Shown here: one piece after another, positions 1 through 11,319 of the stretch
How positions within the stretch are numbered: the first letter of the stretch is position 1
How the letters are laid out: the number at the start of each line of letters is the position of its first letter
Source: Dolomedes plantarius
Taxonomy: Eukaryota; Arthropoda; Arachnida; Araneae; Dolomedidae
Direction of reading: 5' to 3'
Assembly (NCBI GenBank): GCA_907164885.2
Contig: OU015490.1
Location: forward strand, 10,394,516-10,458,515
DNA: 64,000 nt
Translations under genes and position numbers: made by a program
Notes under the pieces: generated by a model
Seen by the model: only the letters and a program-made list of their open reading frames with translations
Told to the model about the DNA's origin: nothing
Database searches by the model: none

Positions 1-799
1 ATTCAGCATCATGTTCCTGGAACCACTCCAACACAAATTTAGCCTTGTGACAGGGGGCGTTGTCCTGTTGGAACATTCCATTTCCAGCTGGAAAAACAGA
101 GGCCATGTAAGGGTGCAACTGGTCCGCAATGATGTTCAGATACTCTGTAGCACTCATGGTCTGCTCTACCACAACCACGGGTTCCAGAGACGCCCAAGAA
201 AACGTCCCCCAAAGCATAATACCGCCACCACCGGCCTGTGTATGACCTACTGTACATTGAGGGAGCAACAGTTCGCCTGGAAGACGGCGTATCCTGACAC
301 GGCCATCGGCGTGATGAATGACAAACAGTGATTCATCTGACCAGGCAACTCTCTCCCACTGATCCATGGAGCAGTCGCGATGTTCCCGGGCCCAGCGCAG
401 GCGCAGTTGGCGATGACGCTTGATCAGCAAAGGCACACGAGTGGAACGTTTGCTGCGTAGCCCCATATCCAACAGTGTCCGCTGAACAGTGTGCTGCGAT
501 ACTATTCTACTTGGCCCTGTATTATATTGGGCTGTCAGCTGAGACACTGTCTGGCTCCGGTTTTGCTTCACCATGCGAGACAGTCTCCGACGACCTTTTT
601 CTTTGATAGCGTGTGTACGTCCAACACCATGTCGTCTACTGCTGGTTTCACCATCATTCATCCACTTTGCATAAGTACTAACAACTGTAGGTCGCGAACA
701 ACCCACGAGTCATGCAGTTTCGGAAATACTTGTTCCGAGCCTTCGAGCCATTACAATCTGCCCTCTATCAAAGTCGCTTAGATCCGCAGCCTTTCCCAT
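1..799 (-). pseudogene. Tc1-like transposase, 3' end outside the window, one nonsense codon
   Basis: The reading frame starts with an ATG at 799 (MGKAADLSDFDRG) and encodes an N-terminal helix-turn-helix region followed by the DDE catalytic domain of the IS630-Tc1-mariner superfamily. Visible motifs are WSDESLF (first catalytic Asp), MLWGTFSW, and QQDNAPCH (second Asp). The third acidic residue would lie beyond the window edge. An in-frame TGA at 710-712, within the first helix-turn-helix, interrupts an otherwise open frame, so this copy is probably inactive. The enzyme family cuts and pastes its own element at TA sites in the nucleus. The frame otherwise looks little decayed. Confidence 0.85.
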
Positions 800-946
800 A
801 ACACACAGAAGTAAGTGAAAGAATGATTCTTCAGACTCTCCAGCAGCAGTTAAATACCACTTCCACCTGATCACGTGCCTTCCACGTCATCCAGGCGAAT
901 TCATTGCAAAATGTAGGGGTGGTCATAATGTTTTGGCTCTTGAGTG
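1..946 (-). mobile_element. Tc1/mariner element, partial at window edge
   Basis: A DNA transposon on the minus strand runs off the left edge. Its right (5') terminal inverted repeat begins CACTCAAGAGCC when read from 946 inward and is followed by a TA dinucleotide at 947-948, as expected for TA target duplication. It carries a Tc1-type transposase reading leftward from 799. It appears to have inserted into the LTR of the gag-only retroelement that continues from 949. Confidence 0.88.
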
Positions 947-948
947 TA

Positions 949-1291
949 TATATTCTGGTATAACTACTACACATGTAATGAAAAATACAACTTGAGATAC
1001 TCACAGACTCTACAGAAAGTCGACCAGCAATGCTGCTTCATAAACTTTGGGCCTAACAAGAACTCGCGTAGATTAGCATGAACCTAACTCCTCCCTCAAC
1101 ACTTCCTTTCACTTCCTTAACACTTCCTTAACACTTCCTTTCACTTCCTTTACATTTCGTTTTTTTAATCTAGCTGCTTGGAATTTATACCAACCGCGTA
1201 TGTCTTGAAATTAGCATATCTCCAGCGGCTTCTTTAATTTATACACTTAAAAGTTCGATTCTTGTGTATTGAATCTTATGTAAACATTACA
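949..1291 (-). repeat. Left (3') LTR of B1, partial
   Basis: This segment aligns by eye with the LTR at 21908-22342 from about the GTCGACCAGCAATGCTGC stretch to the terminal ...TTACA. It contains a local CACTTCCTTAACACTTCC repetition not seen in the younger copy. The distal part of the LTR is cut off by the Tc1-like element ending at 946. The polypurine-like tract GAGGGAGGCCA (minus strand) sits just inside at about 1290-1303. Confidence 0.75.
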
Positions 1292-1889
1292 TTGGCCTCC
1301 CTCGAAAAAAAACAATTAGGTAGCTGAACTCTGAATGGCTTCAGCTCGATAATTGAAAACGCGTGCTTGTCTGACTTCTTACATAATGGGTGACAAAGCC
1401 AAATAACCTTCCACACGTTGTGTGAGGAAAAAACGCCACTCCCATTTTACAAAACTAACCCCGGAGGGTCCAGGTGACACCAACAAACAGTGGATTTGCA
1501 GAGTTGCGGATACTGGGCTTTCCAAATGCGCCCTAAAAAGTATATTTTAGTTAAAAGTGTCAATACAATTGTACCGCATGACATTTCTTGACTGTTTGTA
1601 GCTGCTCTCCCACAATTCATAGTGCACATGTGATATGTTTTGTGAAGTTAGTACATTAGTTAGTTAGTTGTTATTTGTATGCAGTATGTATTTTTTTCCT
1701 ATTCACTACATGTCCCCTTCAAAAATTCATAACACAACAGTATACCGTTTTTTTTTCCAGTGGCTCACCCCTTCCTCTCAAAATGTTTACATAGCATATA
1801 CAATGGGGAATTTCAAGCCAGTTTGGTTCGATTTTATTGAAGGGGGGGGGGGAGATAGAATAAGAAAATTCATATGACTTGTTCTTGAA

Positions 1890-3382
1890 CTTCGTTGCAA
1901 CAGTCTGTCCAATCAGTGGAACCTCTCTTGATGGTCGCAGTCCTAGTAAAGGGGTTCGTTGACCGTGTGGGCATCCTTCGTGCAGCAGGGCGTTGGGCCT
2001 GAGGCGCTGGTCTGGCTTGACGAAGGACAGGAATTCTATTGGGAATTCTCTTTATGGGCGGCTGGGATCTTTCGTTTCCTATACTTGTTCACAGGGTTTT
2101 TAGAATTGTCATACTTTCTTTTGGTAACCTTGTGTACCTGATCTGTGAGACGTTCATCCTTTGATGGAGGTTTTGCATTACACACTTTACCTTTCTGCGT
2201 ACTTTTGCGAGTATTGGCATAAGATTTTAATGCAGATTCTATTTTTTCAAACTTATACGTCGCACCTACGTCTTTCGTTACTGGCTTTAACTCGCCATTT
2301 ATGATACGTTTACTATTTCTTTCGCTGCTTGTTTCCTGTTTTTCTACAAACTGGCGCTATTTTTCGTCTTTTTGCATAACCGACTTATTGTTTACAGACT
2401 TAATTATTTCAGCATTAGCAGTTTTATTGCTGGAACCTGAAGGCATTTTTTCTCGCTTTTTATCCCCCTTAACTTTAGTTTTATCCTCTTTTTCCAAAAA
2501 GTCTTTTTAAAACTTGCTTCATCAGCATCGTTATCACTTAAATTCTTTAATAACGTTTCAGTTTTGGGAAGATTAAGCTTTTCGCACCCGTGCGTTTTAA
2601 TGCTAACTACGTCTACAACTCCCGAAGCATCAGCGGAACTACTTACAGTATAAATCGGTGACGAACCTTCATTCTGCTTCTCGGTCTGGTTTTCATGCAC
2701 TTTATTTATGACCATATTATCAACCTGGTCTACAGCATCCTCATTCGGCTGGGAACTTGAAATAATACCATCATTACCTAGCGAGTTCCTAAAATTGTTT
2801 AAAGCATCTTTTCTACCGTCACCCGATAGGTGTTCACTAACTTCTGTAACACATACTTCGTCATCTATTAACTTTCCTTCATTAACAGATGTGTGAATAT
2901 CATCTAAAATAGCATTAATAGAAGTATCAGATGATTTATTTTCTAAACCACTGGCATTAGTCTTGGCTCTACTTTCAGGAAATTGCACTGGAATTACCGC
3001 ATTATTCCACCTAGGCTCACTTTCTTTATTAGCCCCAAAAATACCTCGCTTTTCGGTATCCTCAAAATAATGATTACTGTTCGGACAAGTTAAGACACTT
3101 GTCAACACAGTTTTAACAGGTTGAATTATATCATGTGAAACAACTTGCCAGTGCACGTAAGGTGCTTGCATATTATTTACTTTAAGTGCACTAATTTCAC
3201 TATAATGCCGTGAGCTTCTATTATTTCGTCCGTGATAATAATTTCGCTCTTGGTTTGAAATTCGCAAAAAATTTTGGCAGGGGGGGGGGAAATAAAATTT
3301 CTCGCACTCGAGTGAGGGTAAGGGGTAGCAAAGAAATGCCTATTGTCATGTTTAGCTAAAGAGGGTAGCCTTGCTTGTAATA
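1890..3382 (-). pseudogene. B1 gag, C-terminal part (frameshifted)
   Basis: Minus-strand translations here match the gag of the element at 21908-25443, including the YVHWQVVSHDIIQPV and DTSINAILDDIHTSVNEG stretches. The frame is open over 2404-3267. A 1-nt deletion near 2505 then moves it out of frame relative to the younger copy, and further decay is seen toward 1890. At the position where the younger copy has an amber codon, this copy has TGG (Trp). The rest of gag lies on the other side of the Tc1-like insertion, at 4978-5459. Confidence 0.75.
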
Positions 3383-3606
3383 CACTGGTGTAAGAAATTA
3401 AGAGACTTTGCAGACTTGATCGATTATCTCTAGAACTACGTACCGATTTTAATGAAATTTTGATATTTACATACATTGATACAATACAAAACAAATAATC
3501 ATTGAAAAATTGTAATACACACGCATGATCGTGCGCAACACTCCTTGGAGTCGGAATGTATGAAACATCGGTTGCAAAATAAAAATAAAATGGGTTAATA
3601 GATGGG

Positions 3607-4708
3607 TTAATAGGGGTTATGGTCCCCTCTTACAGATGTACAGGTCTCGCAGCGTGATTTCATACTTGAAATAAGGCAGTTTATCATTTCCTGTGGCAAT
3701 TGGTCCCACTCGTTCAGCAACGCTGTTTTCATTCCTTGGATGGTTCTTGGAGGGGGGTTGCGAGTTGTAATTGTCCTCCCCAGAGCGTACCAGACATGCT
3801 CTATAGGGTTAAGGTCTGGAGATCTGGCTGGTCAATTCATCCGGCGAATATCCTCACTCTCTAGAAATTCGTCGACTAGAAGAGCTCTATGTGGCCTCGC
3901 GTTATCGTCCATTAAAATGAACTCAGGGCCAACTGCTCCCCTGAAAAGGCGAACATAGGTCTCCAAGACCTCATCCCTATACCTCGCACCAGTTACAGTG
4001 CCTCTTTCAAAGACATGGAGAGGTGTGCGGCTATCCAACATGATGCCTGCCCAGACCATTAAACCTCCTCCGCCATAATGGTTGATTTCGCGGACATTGG
4101 AGGGTAGGTAGCAGGTCCCTGGTTCTCTATACACGTACGGCGAGAATCGGTGTTTAGGCTGAACCGGAACTCATCAGTGAAGAGAACGGTCGCCCATTGA
4201 TCCATACTCCAATCTCTATGCCCTCTGCACCATGATAAACGGATTCTCCTGTTCGCAGAAGTGAGCGGGAAGAAAACAGCAGGTCTTCTTGCAAACAACC
4301 CTCTTTCATGAAGTCTTTTGGAAACAAGGGTGCTCTATAGGGTTAAGGTCTAGAGATCTGGCTGGTCAATCTATCCGGCGCAATAGTCAAGGGTGCAACA
4401 GTCACCCTTGATACACGGGTTCCTGTGGCTGCATACAAGTCACGAGATAGCTCAGAAGCTGTAGCACTCCTGTTACGCCTCGCTATAATCAACAAATGGC
4501 GAACTTCTCTGGCCGTTGTGGCTCTTGGACGACCTTGCCCAGGCTTTCTCTCGATGGATCCGGTATCCTGGAACTGTTTCCGTAAGTTACACACGACGCT
4601 GGGTGTTAAATTGAATTCTCTACAAATTTGGACTTGAGATTGGCCTGCGTGTAGCCTCTCCACAATTCGCCACCTCATTCCATCATTTAAACGTTGGTGG
4701 TTACTCAT
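3607..4708 (-). pseudogene. Tc1-like transposase, multiply broken
   Basis: The N-terminal part (from ATG at 4708) has the typical helix-turn-helix region MSNHQRLNDGMRWRIVERL... with RKPGQGRPR. The catalytic core appears in other frames: VLFTDEFRFSL (first Asp), LMVWAGIM, ILMDDNARPHRA (second Asp) and SPDLNPIEHVW (third acidic residue, Glu). Breaks include at least two frameshifts, a nonsense codon directly before PARSPDLN where the family has Trp, and a misplaced 50-bp duplicate at 4331-4380. The C-terminus ends at a TAA at 3607-3609. Not functional. Confidence 0.85.
4331..4380. repeat. Misplaced 50-bp internal duplicate within the Tc1-like element
   Basis: This stretch is a near-copy, same orientation, of 3797-3846 (starting TGCTCTATAGGGTTAAGG, ending CCGGCG), with about three differences. 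The source encodes the catalytic SPDLNPIEH region; the copy interrupts the N-terminal DNA-binding half of the same transposase. It looks like an intra-element patch duplication, possibly by template switching or gene conversion. Confidence 0.8.
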
Positions 4709-4977
4709 TTTTACTGTTACAATTTGAAATTAACCGATTGCTGCAAAATAACACCATCTATTAACCCATTTTTTTGTTTATTCTGCAACCGCTGTTTCAT
4801 ACCTTCCGACTCCAACGAGTGTTACGCACGATCATGCGTGTGTATTACAATTATTGAATGGTTATTTGTTTTGTATTGTATCAATGTATGTACATATCAA
4901 ATTTGATTAAAATCGGTACAGTAGTTCAAGAGATAATCGACCAAGTCTGCAAATTCTCTTAATTTCTTACACCAGTG

Positions 4978-5459
4978 TATTTTGATTGTCCAAAAAATCT
5001 TGAACACTTGGCTTCAAACGCTGGATAACTATTTTTAAGATTACCGCTTCCGTCACCCCTTCTAAATATTTCTCACATTTTAGAATCTTTTCCTTAGTAA
5101 AATGTAACTCAGACTGACCTTCCCTTTGCCTAAGCGAGTAAATTTCAGCTTCAATTTGATTAAAGGTCTTAGGAAAAACACTAAGAAACTGTTGCTTGAA
5201 TGACGAATTGTCAAAAATGAGATTACTGCTTTGCATACCCGTGTACCTCTGCCATGCACTACCTCTTAAAGCGGCTAGAGCAATTTTAAGTTTATCCCCC
5301 TTTGGGGTGCTATGTTGCTTAAAGTAACACTCTAACTCCTGCAGAAATTTGCTTGAGGGGCCGCCTTTGAAGGTGACTTTGAATATCTTAACCGCGTGAC
5401 TTGCTTACCATAATGACGCATGGTAAATTTTCAGCAGGGTTTTGCTCTAAATCACTCAT
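4978..5459 (-). pseudogene. B1 gag, N-terminal part (frameshifted)
   Basis: It begins at ATG 5459 (MSDLEQNPAENLP, matching MSVVEQNPAGNFP of the younger copy). After a frame-disrupted stretch the segment 4967-5236 is open and carries the gag core FKQQFLSVFPKTF...EIYSLRQREGQS. That core resembles the retrotransposon gag family, which forms the particle shell around the RNA. The frame is cut by the Tc1-like element at 4977. Confidence 0.8.
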
Positions 5460-5611
5460 TTTCTTGCAGTACATAAGTATAATATCAAAATACTTTCACA
5501 ATTTTATCAATATCAGAGTATAGAACAGTACACAGTTCAAACGTCAATTATGTTGTTCGTTATAAATGTAAGTAGAACAACCAGGGTATATATAAATGTT
5601 CGGGCGCCAGT

Positions 5612-5804
5612 ATAGAGTTTTAAACACTTCTTTCACTTCCTTAACACTTCCTCTCACTTCCTCAACACTTCGTCTCTTTAATCTAGCTGCTTGGTATTTA
5701 TACCAACCGCGTATGCCTTGAAATTAGCATATCTCAAGCGGCTTCTTTAATTTATTCACTTAAAAGTTTGATTCTTGTGTATCGAATCTCATGTAAACCT
5801 TACA
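5612..5804 (-). repeat. Right (5') LTR of B1, internally deleted
   Basis: It starts ATAGAGTTTTAAACACTTC just outside the primer-binding site and ends ...CCTTACA. It is only 193 bp against 433-435 bp in the younger element; the middle portion is missing. Its outer half matches the left LTR closely, including the CTAGCTGCTTGG segment. Confidence 0.75.
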
Positions 5805-8210
5805 AATTTATGAAATTTGTTATAGAAGAAAATTGCTTTTCCTTTTTGATGAAACATTTTCAGTATACGTTCATTTAATCCTAGGTGAAAACAAATATAT
5901 TTTATGCAAGTTTTGTTCATTGTTAGATATTTTGTTTAATCTCTAAGTAATTTTTATTCAATACGATTCCGTTGCCAAAATCGCTTATAGCGAGCCATGA
6001 CTGAAAGAAATCCAGGTTTAATGACACAAATGACGAGAAGGTGAGATTATGGACCCTCCCCCCCCTTTGGTTATTGGCTCACTGTGGTCATACCAACGAC
6101 TGATTTTCATATTATTAGGTGACCTCTTCCAAAACTCTTCACCTAAACATCCTTAAGTGGATTTGCTGTCAAATCAAACCTTAAGATGTATACAATCACA
6201 TAAGTGAGAAAAGTCAAAACTAGTAGGTGACCCAAAGTGGACGTTAATATGGACCCCCATCATTTTTTACCACATTTTGAATTACATGGAAATTAATTTC
6301 GAACTAGCTTAAAAGGAACTTTATCACATGTAGAATAAGGCACAGGAATCAGTTTTTTCCAAACATAGTAGTAGTAATGTAAATTATTCCCTTTTACTCT
6401 GAACAAGATCTTAATAATAGTGCTCTTATTATATCTTTCCAGCCCCTCAAATAATAGAAAAAACATCCTTCAGAATGCCATTTTACGTCAAATAGTATCA
6501 TTTTGAGCTTTCCTTCCAATGGGGATATCTCTGAAGAAGATCCTATTAATTTCAAAGAATGCTCTTATTATAATATCACTTCAACCCCTCCAATAATAGA
6601 AAAAACTTTTGGAATGCCATTTTATTTCACACAGTTTTTCATTTTGAACTTTCCTTCCAATAAGGAAAATTTCTAAATAGGATCCTATTAATTTCATACA
6701 GTGCTCTTATTATAATATCACTTCATCTCCTCCAATAATAGAAAAAACCTTTTGGAATGCCATTTTACGTCAGACAGTTTCATTTTCAAATTTCCTTTCA
6801 AGCGAAACCAATGGTGGAAATGTCTGAACAAGATCACATTAATTTCATGGCATGCACTTAATAATGTAACTGCTAAGCCAATAATAATAATTTATTCCCA
6901 TCTTTTCCTTGTACTAGACAGATTTGGGATTTCCATCAGAAGTTTTATTTACGGATAGTTTTGGATATTACACCATGAAATCACGCCAAGAATTTCCTTT
7001 ATTAAACTCACACTATGAAAACAGGATTACAGCAATAACATCATTTGAATTCTTTAAAGTTTTATAAAAGCCTGATGTTGAATTCTCTCCGAAAGGACTG
7101 GCGCTTTTCATCTCTTCTACTAGCTCTTTTCCAAATAGCAAACAGACGAGATTTGCGAACAGACTTCGGTTGCTCGTTATTACTTCATAAAAACATGGCA
7201 CGAAGTTTCTGTATTAAGCTCACGGTATGAATACATGCCCACAACACAAAAGTAACATCCTTATTTTCCGAAGTATTTTAAAATACTAATATTGGATAAT
7301 CTACAAAGATTAGACACTTTACAGCTTCTGTCATCGATCTGTAAACAGACGAGACATGCCTTAAAGCAATTTATCGTTCAAAATTTGTTCACAGCAATAA
7401 CAAGGAAAGTAAAACATAACAGTTGATTTTTTTAAAAATGTCCCGTTAGCTTAAAAGGGGAACGAGTTTACTTGTTTGAATTTTAATGAGAATTTTAACC
7501 GCCCGAAGCTTCAGATTAAAACGAAAATCATCTTCATCATCCTTACGCTTAGATTACGTATGCGAACTATAGATATCATAACTAAAAGACATAATTCCCT
7601 ATCAAAGCACTAAAGTTAAATTCAGTATTAATTTTTCAGTATAATGTTTAGTATGAATATACTAATTTATTCTCTGTAATAAATTCCGACAAATAAAAAA
7701 CGTGTAGCTTTTGACAAATTTAAAAAAATGCATAATTTTGAACATGATCGAAATATTACACCACCATTCGATGCATCACTATTTACCACCATCCATACTG
7801 ACACTGTAGAATTTTATAATTTAAATACTTTATAAACGTGTTACTAGCTTGTATCCCTATAAAACGTAATTGTTTGATCTGAAAAAATATCTGAAAATAT
7901 GTAACACACCTTACATATAACTGTATATGTAAGGTATAAAATATTTGTTTATAAAGGAATTTCATTTGATTTATATTGAAAAAAACTGACTCCCCTTAAA
8001 TTTAACGTATTAAGTAATACTATTCTCCTTTGTTGAGATGTAAAACAAGCTAAATTTTGCTTCTATTTCAACCATCCCGTTGATATGATAAATAAAAATA
8101 ATGTATTTGCATATAGGTAATTGAGCAAGCCAGTATACAACTCCCCAAAATTTAAAAGAGAAAAATGTACGAACAATATGAACCCTTTGCGCATTTTAAG
8201 AAAAATGGTT
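5805..8210. other. AT-rich spacer without recognisable gene
   Basis: There is no credible coding frame or terminal-repeat pair apart from the tandem repeat at 6405-6870. The short open frames are in biased AT-rich sequence and show no family motif. Confidence 0.7.
6405..6870. repeat. About 140-bp tandem repeat, roughly three copies
   Basis: The motif GCTCTTATTATA recurs near 6422, 6561 and 6703, each followed by ...AATAATAGAAAAAAC, ...GGAATGCCATTTTA and ...CTTTCCTTCCAAT in the same order. A degraded fourth unit begins near 6853. Copies have diverged, so this is an old local amplification. Confidence 0.85.
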
Positions 8211-8214
8211 TTAT

Positions 8215-8630
8215 ATAGCAAATTTTTTATTTCATACTATTGGGCTCTGCCTTTGGAGGCCTTCGGCTTCCAACCTCCAGTGTGGCGCTCAGCTGCCATG
8301 TTAACTCATGCAGTCTTCAGCTGTTTAAGGGGACAAGGGACTTTTTCCTCGTTTTCTAAAATTTTCATTGTTTTACTCTGTATACAAAATGAGATAAATT
8401 AATATTATTTTTTACTACATTGAAGGGGAGCCCAGGGTTGCCCAAATTGGTCGGCAGATCTGTACTGACTGTCCGGCGCCCAGGCCTATAAGAAACATCA
8501 CCGAATAGGGGAAATCCACCCTCGTCTGAGTTTGCAGGAATTGTTGCTCAGCAAAGGTCTTCAGTTTGACAGTGGATTGTACACGAAAGTGGTGGTGGCC
8601 GTAATGTCTAATGCATTACTACACTGAAGG
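8215..8630. other. GC-richer patch of unknown origin
   Basis: Two stretches (8235-8340 and 8420-8630) are distinctly less AT-rich than their surroundings and look like decayed repeat or exon remnants. I recognise no protein or RNA family and no bounded repeat structure. Confidence 0.3.
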
Positions 8631-10390
8631 CACTTAGTATCCACAAATAAATATTTTGAGGAAGAATTAGACCCGTTTTTCAAAAAATTCTTCAAAACCG
8701 CTAGAATGTTTTAAAATGCTCCACGTGCTTTAATTTTTTTCTGATGACTTCCAAACTTCTCCCGATTGTTAATTAAAGTGTTTGTCACAAAACTGTGCTT
8801 TACTCTTTGAAACCACAAATATTTTTTAAATTCATGTACCATGAAATAAAGTAGAAACATGCAAAAGCACAAAAAGTAACAGTCAGATTAAAAAAAAAAT
8901 TTTTTTACTTTTGATTTATATCCCCCCCACAAAAAAATTCTCTGAACAATTATGTTTATATATGCATGATAATAACTATATTAAGAAATTGAAGTTTTTT
9001 AAATGATATGGGTTGCGCATAGAGAATTTTTGAAAAAAAAATTAAAAACAGGCACTATTCTGATAAAAAAATCTTTATTTTGAATTCTAAGGATCTTAAT
9101 GTAGTAAAAAAGAATATTAATTATTCTAATTCTGTATATAGGGTTAAAAATTGAAAATTATAAAATTTGAGGATGAAGGTCCCTTTTCTCCTTAACCGTT
9201 TCGGAGATAATTTACACATTTTTTATAAATTATCTTTAGTTATATTGTGTAAACAGAGATGGCGCCACTGTACTTACCCTTCAAACTTATAGATTTTAGT
9301 TTATCTCTTTGTAGAGATTATATATACTAGTAAATCATAAATTAAACGAATACTAGAGAAAGTTCATATTTTATTAAACTGACAAAGAAACCCCAAATTA
9401 GATACTAGTAGCCATGAACCGCAGCGTTGTCAACGAACCAATTAAAAATTAAATATAGTAGGGGGGGGGAGGCTACAATATGAGACTTCTAGGAAAATTA
9501 ATATAATCTTACAATACAATAAAACTGAACTAAATTGAAAATAAAAAGAAGATAAATTGAAAGTTTAAAAAATAAAGGATTTATATTCTAGTCTAATTAA
9601 TTTTTCTCGATTCTTTACTTGCGATAGAAAAAGTAGCTATGTTTATATATTATTCATTAATCAGTAGTCTTAACAGCGTAGGATGCAAGTCTTTATAAAA
9701 CATGTATGAAATATTTCGTAATAACTCAGCAGTGGAATAAAATATGCAAAATTATTACATTACAAAAACTTACTGATATTAAAATCCCTTTTCAAAGTAT
9801 ATGCATTAAAATACAAGACGTAGTTTATAATTAAATTGCCTAGTTGCATAAGTATTAAAATTTATTTTTAAAACACTAACGCAGACTCATGTTTTCATAT
9901 AGTGTGTTAGTTGAGCGTTGTTTTTCAAAAAAAGATGTACTATTGATTAATTTTTTATTATCTCTTTAAATTACATTCTTAGGTAGGAAATATTCGGAAG
10001 TGATTTGAAAAATAATCAGTTTAAATACTTAAATAATTATAAAAAGAACTTTTTTTACAAACAGTCTGAAAAATTGAAATTTGTAAAATGTCATACCGTC
10101 TTTATGATCCAAATATTTTAAAAGTTTCATAGCGAATGGGATTAAATATTTCTTTTGCGAGTTTAAATTTAAATCGTTATCGTTAAAAATATGTTAAAGT
10201 TTCAAAAGTATTGACTATTTTTATAAATATTTTGAATGCTCGAAATATGTAAAAAAAAAATTCTTCATGAAAGCTCAAAACTTAAGATTACCTGACAGAT
10301 CGAATGTTTAAGATGTTTTTTAAAATGTCCAGCTCATCTTGACTTATTGAAGTATACTTTACATAAACTTTGAAATGTCTTTTATTCTAG
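8631..10390. other. AT-rich spacer
   Basis: Only homopolymer runs (for example a G run at about 9462) and AT-rich unique sequence are visible; no gene or element boundary can be supported. Confidence 0.7.
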
Positions 10391-10395
10391 AGAAA

Positions 10396-10886
10396 CATTG
10401 AACTAGCATTTTACGTTAAATTTTCTAATAAAGAAGTATCAAAGATGGCATTTAAAACTTTACCATAACTTCTTTTTCTATAAAAAAAATTCGAACTACT
10501 CTATCGAAATAATTTTGTTTTATTTTAGGTTACTAGTTATTTTATTAACTGTCTTCTTCTTAAATGAATCAAACACAGGGAAAAATCATCTGATATTTCC
10601 TTTTTATTTTACGAGACTCGAATGAATTAGAATCAAATGTTGTACTAGAATTTTACGTAAAATTTTTCTAATAAAGAAGTATCAAAGATGACATTTAAAG
10701 CTTTATGTATAATAATCTTCTTTTTCTATAAAAAAAAATTCGAAATACTCTATCGAAATAATTTTGCTTTATTTTGGGTTACTAGTTATTTTATTAAGTC
10801 TTCTTCTTAGATAAATCAAACACAGGGAAAAATAATTTGATATTTCCTTTTTATTTTACGAGACTCGAATGAATTAGAATCAAATA
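10396..10886. repeat. Tandem duplication, two units of about 245 bp
   Basis: The stretch starting near CATTTTACGTTAAATTTTC (10406) and ending GAATTAGAATCAAA (10636) is repeated immediately after (to 10886) with roughly 90% identity by eye, including CAAACACAGGGAAAAAT and TTTTACGAGACTCG. Confidence 0.9.
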
Positions 10887-10915
10887 CACAAAATCTACGG
10901 AGTTTATGTTTTACA

Positions 10916-11035
10916 GATGCCAGATTTTGAATCCCGAATAACGCTTGCTCTGAAGTTTCCGTGTCGTCCCCCACATAGGGAGCAATACTGGGTCACCTAA
11001 ATTCTCCCATAATAAAATAACCAGCGGATATTCAT
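10916..11035 (+). repeat. SINE fragment (same family as 51062-51275)
   Basis: It shares with the longer copy at 51062-51275 the segments TTGAATCCCGAATAA, GTTTCCGTGTCGT and ...ATAATAAAATAACCAG. The tRNA-like A box is missing and only a decayed B box remains, so this copy is 5'-truncated. Confidence 0.75.
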
Positions 11036-11041
11036 TGGCCA

Positions 11042-11316
11042 ATAGCGCCCTTTTCACGTATGCTCTTCACGAGTGCTTGGAGCGTACGGGATTGAGCTCC
11101 AAGCACTCTCGAAAGAACGTACGTGTAAAGGGCGCTAATAGCGCCCTTTACACGTATGCTCTTGAAGTGCTTAGAGCGTACGAGATTTCGCGCGGGAAAA
11201 CTTGCAGTACGCTCAAAAGCAGCTTTCCCTTCCTCTCCGACACCTTCACACGAGCACTCAATCACCCGGGATCGTAGTTTCACGCGGGAAAGAGCGTACG
11301 TGTAAAGGGCGCTAAT
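11042..11316. mobile_element. Two abutting palindromic MITEs with shared ends
   Basis: The end motif TAGCGCCCTTTACACGTA occurs in alternating orientation: forward near 11042, inverted near 11110-11130, forward near 11132, inverted near 11290-11316. This makes two adjacent foldback units of about 90 and 185 bp sharing a TAATA junction. TA dinucleotides flank each GCGCCC end, compatible with TA target duplication. No coding capacity. Confidence 0.75.
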
Positions 11317-11319
11317 GTC

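Larger units (their letters stand above)
3383..4977 (-). mobile_element. Tc1-like transposon with long terminal inverted repeats
   Basis: Left and right ends are inverted copies beginning CACTGGTGTAAGAAATTAAG, flanked by TA at 3381-3382 and 4978-4979. The inverted repeats extend about 230 bp inward (to roughly 3600 and 4760) with modest divergence. The 1,595-bp element carries a decayed minus-strand transposase and splits the gag of the retroelement around it; the gag homology resumes on both sides. Confidence 0.9.
949..5804 (-). mobile_element. Degenerate gag-only LTR retrotransposon (older copy, 'B1')
   Basis: It matches the better-preserved element at 21908-25443 along its length: LTR, post-gag spacer, gag, primer-binding site, LTR. 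The right end (5' in element orientation) has a primer-binding site reading TGGCGCCCG on the minus strand at about 5600-5608, directly inside the LTR. No protease, RT or integrase sequence is present. It is interrupted by Tc1-like elements at its left LTR (1-946) and in gag (3383-4977), and gag carries frameshifts. The left boundary is uncertain because the LTR continues beyond the Tc1 insertion, outside the window. Confidence 0.8.
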
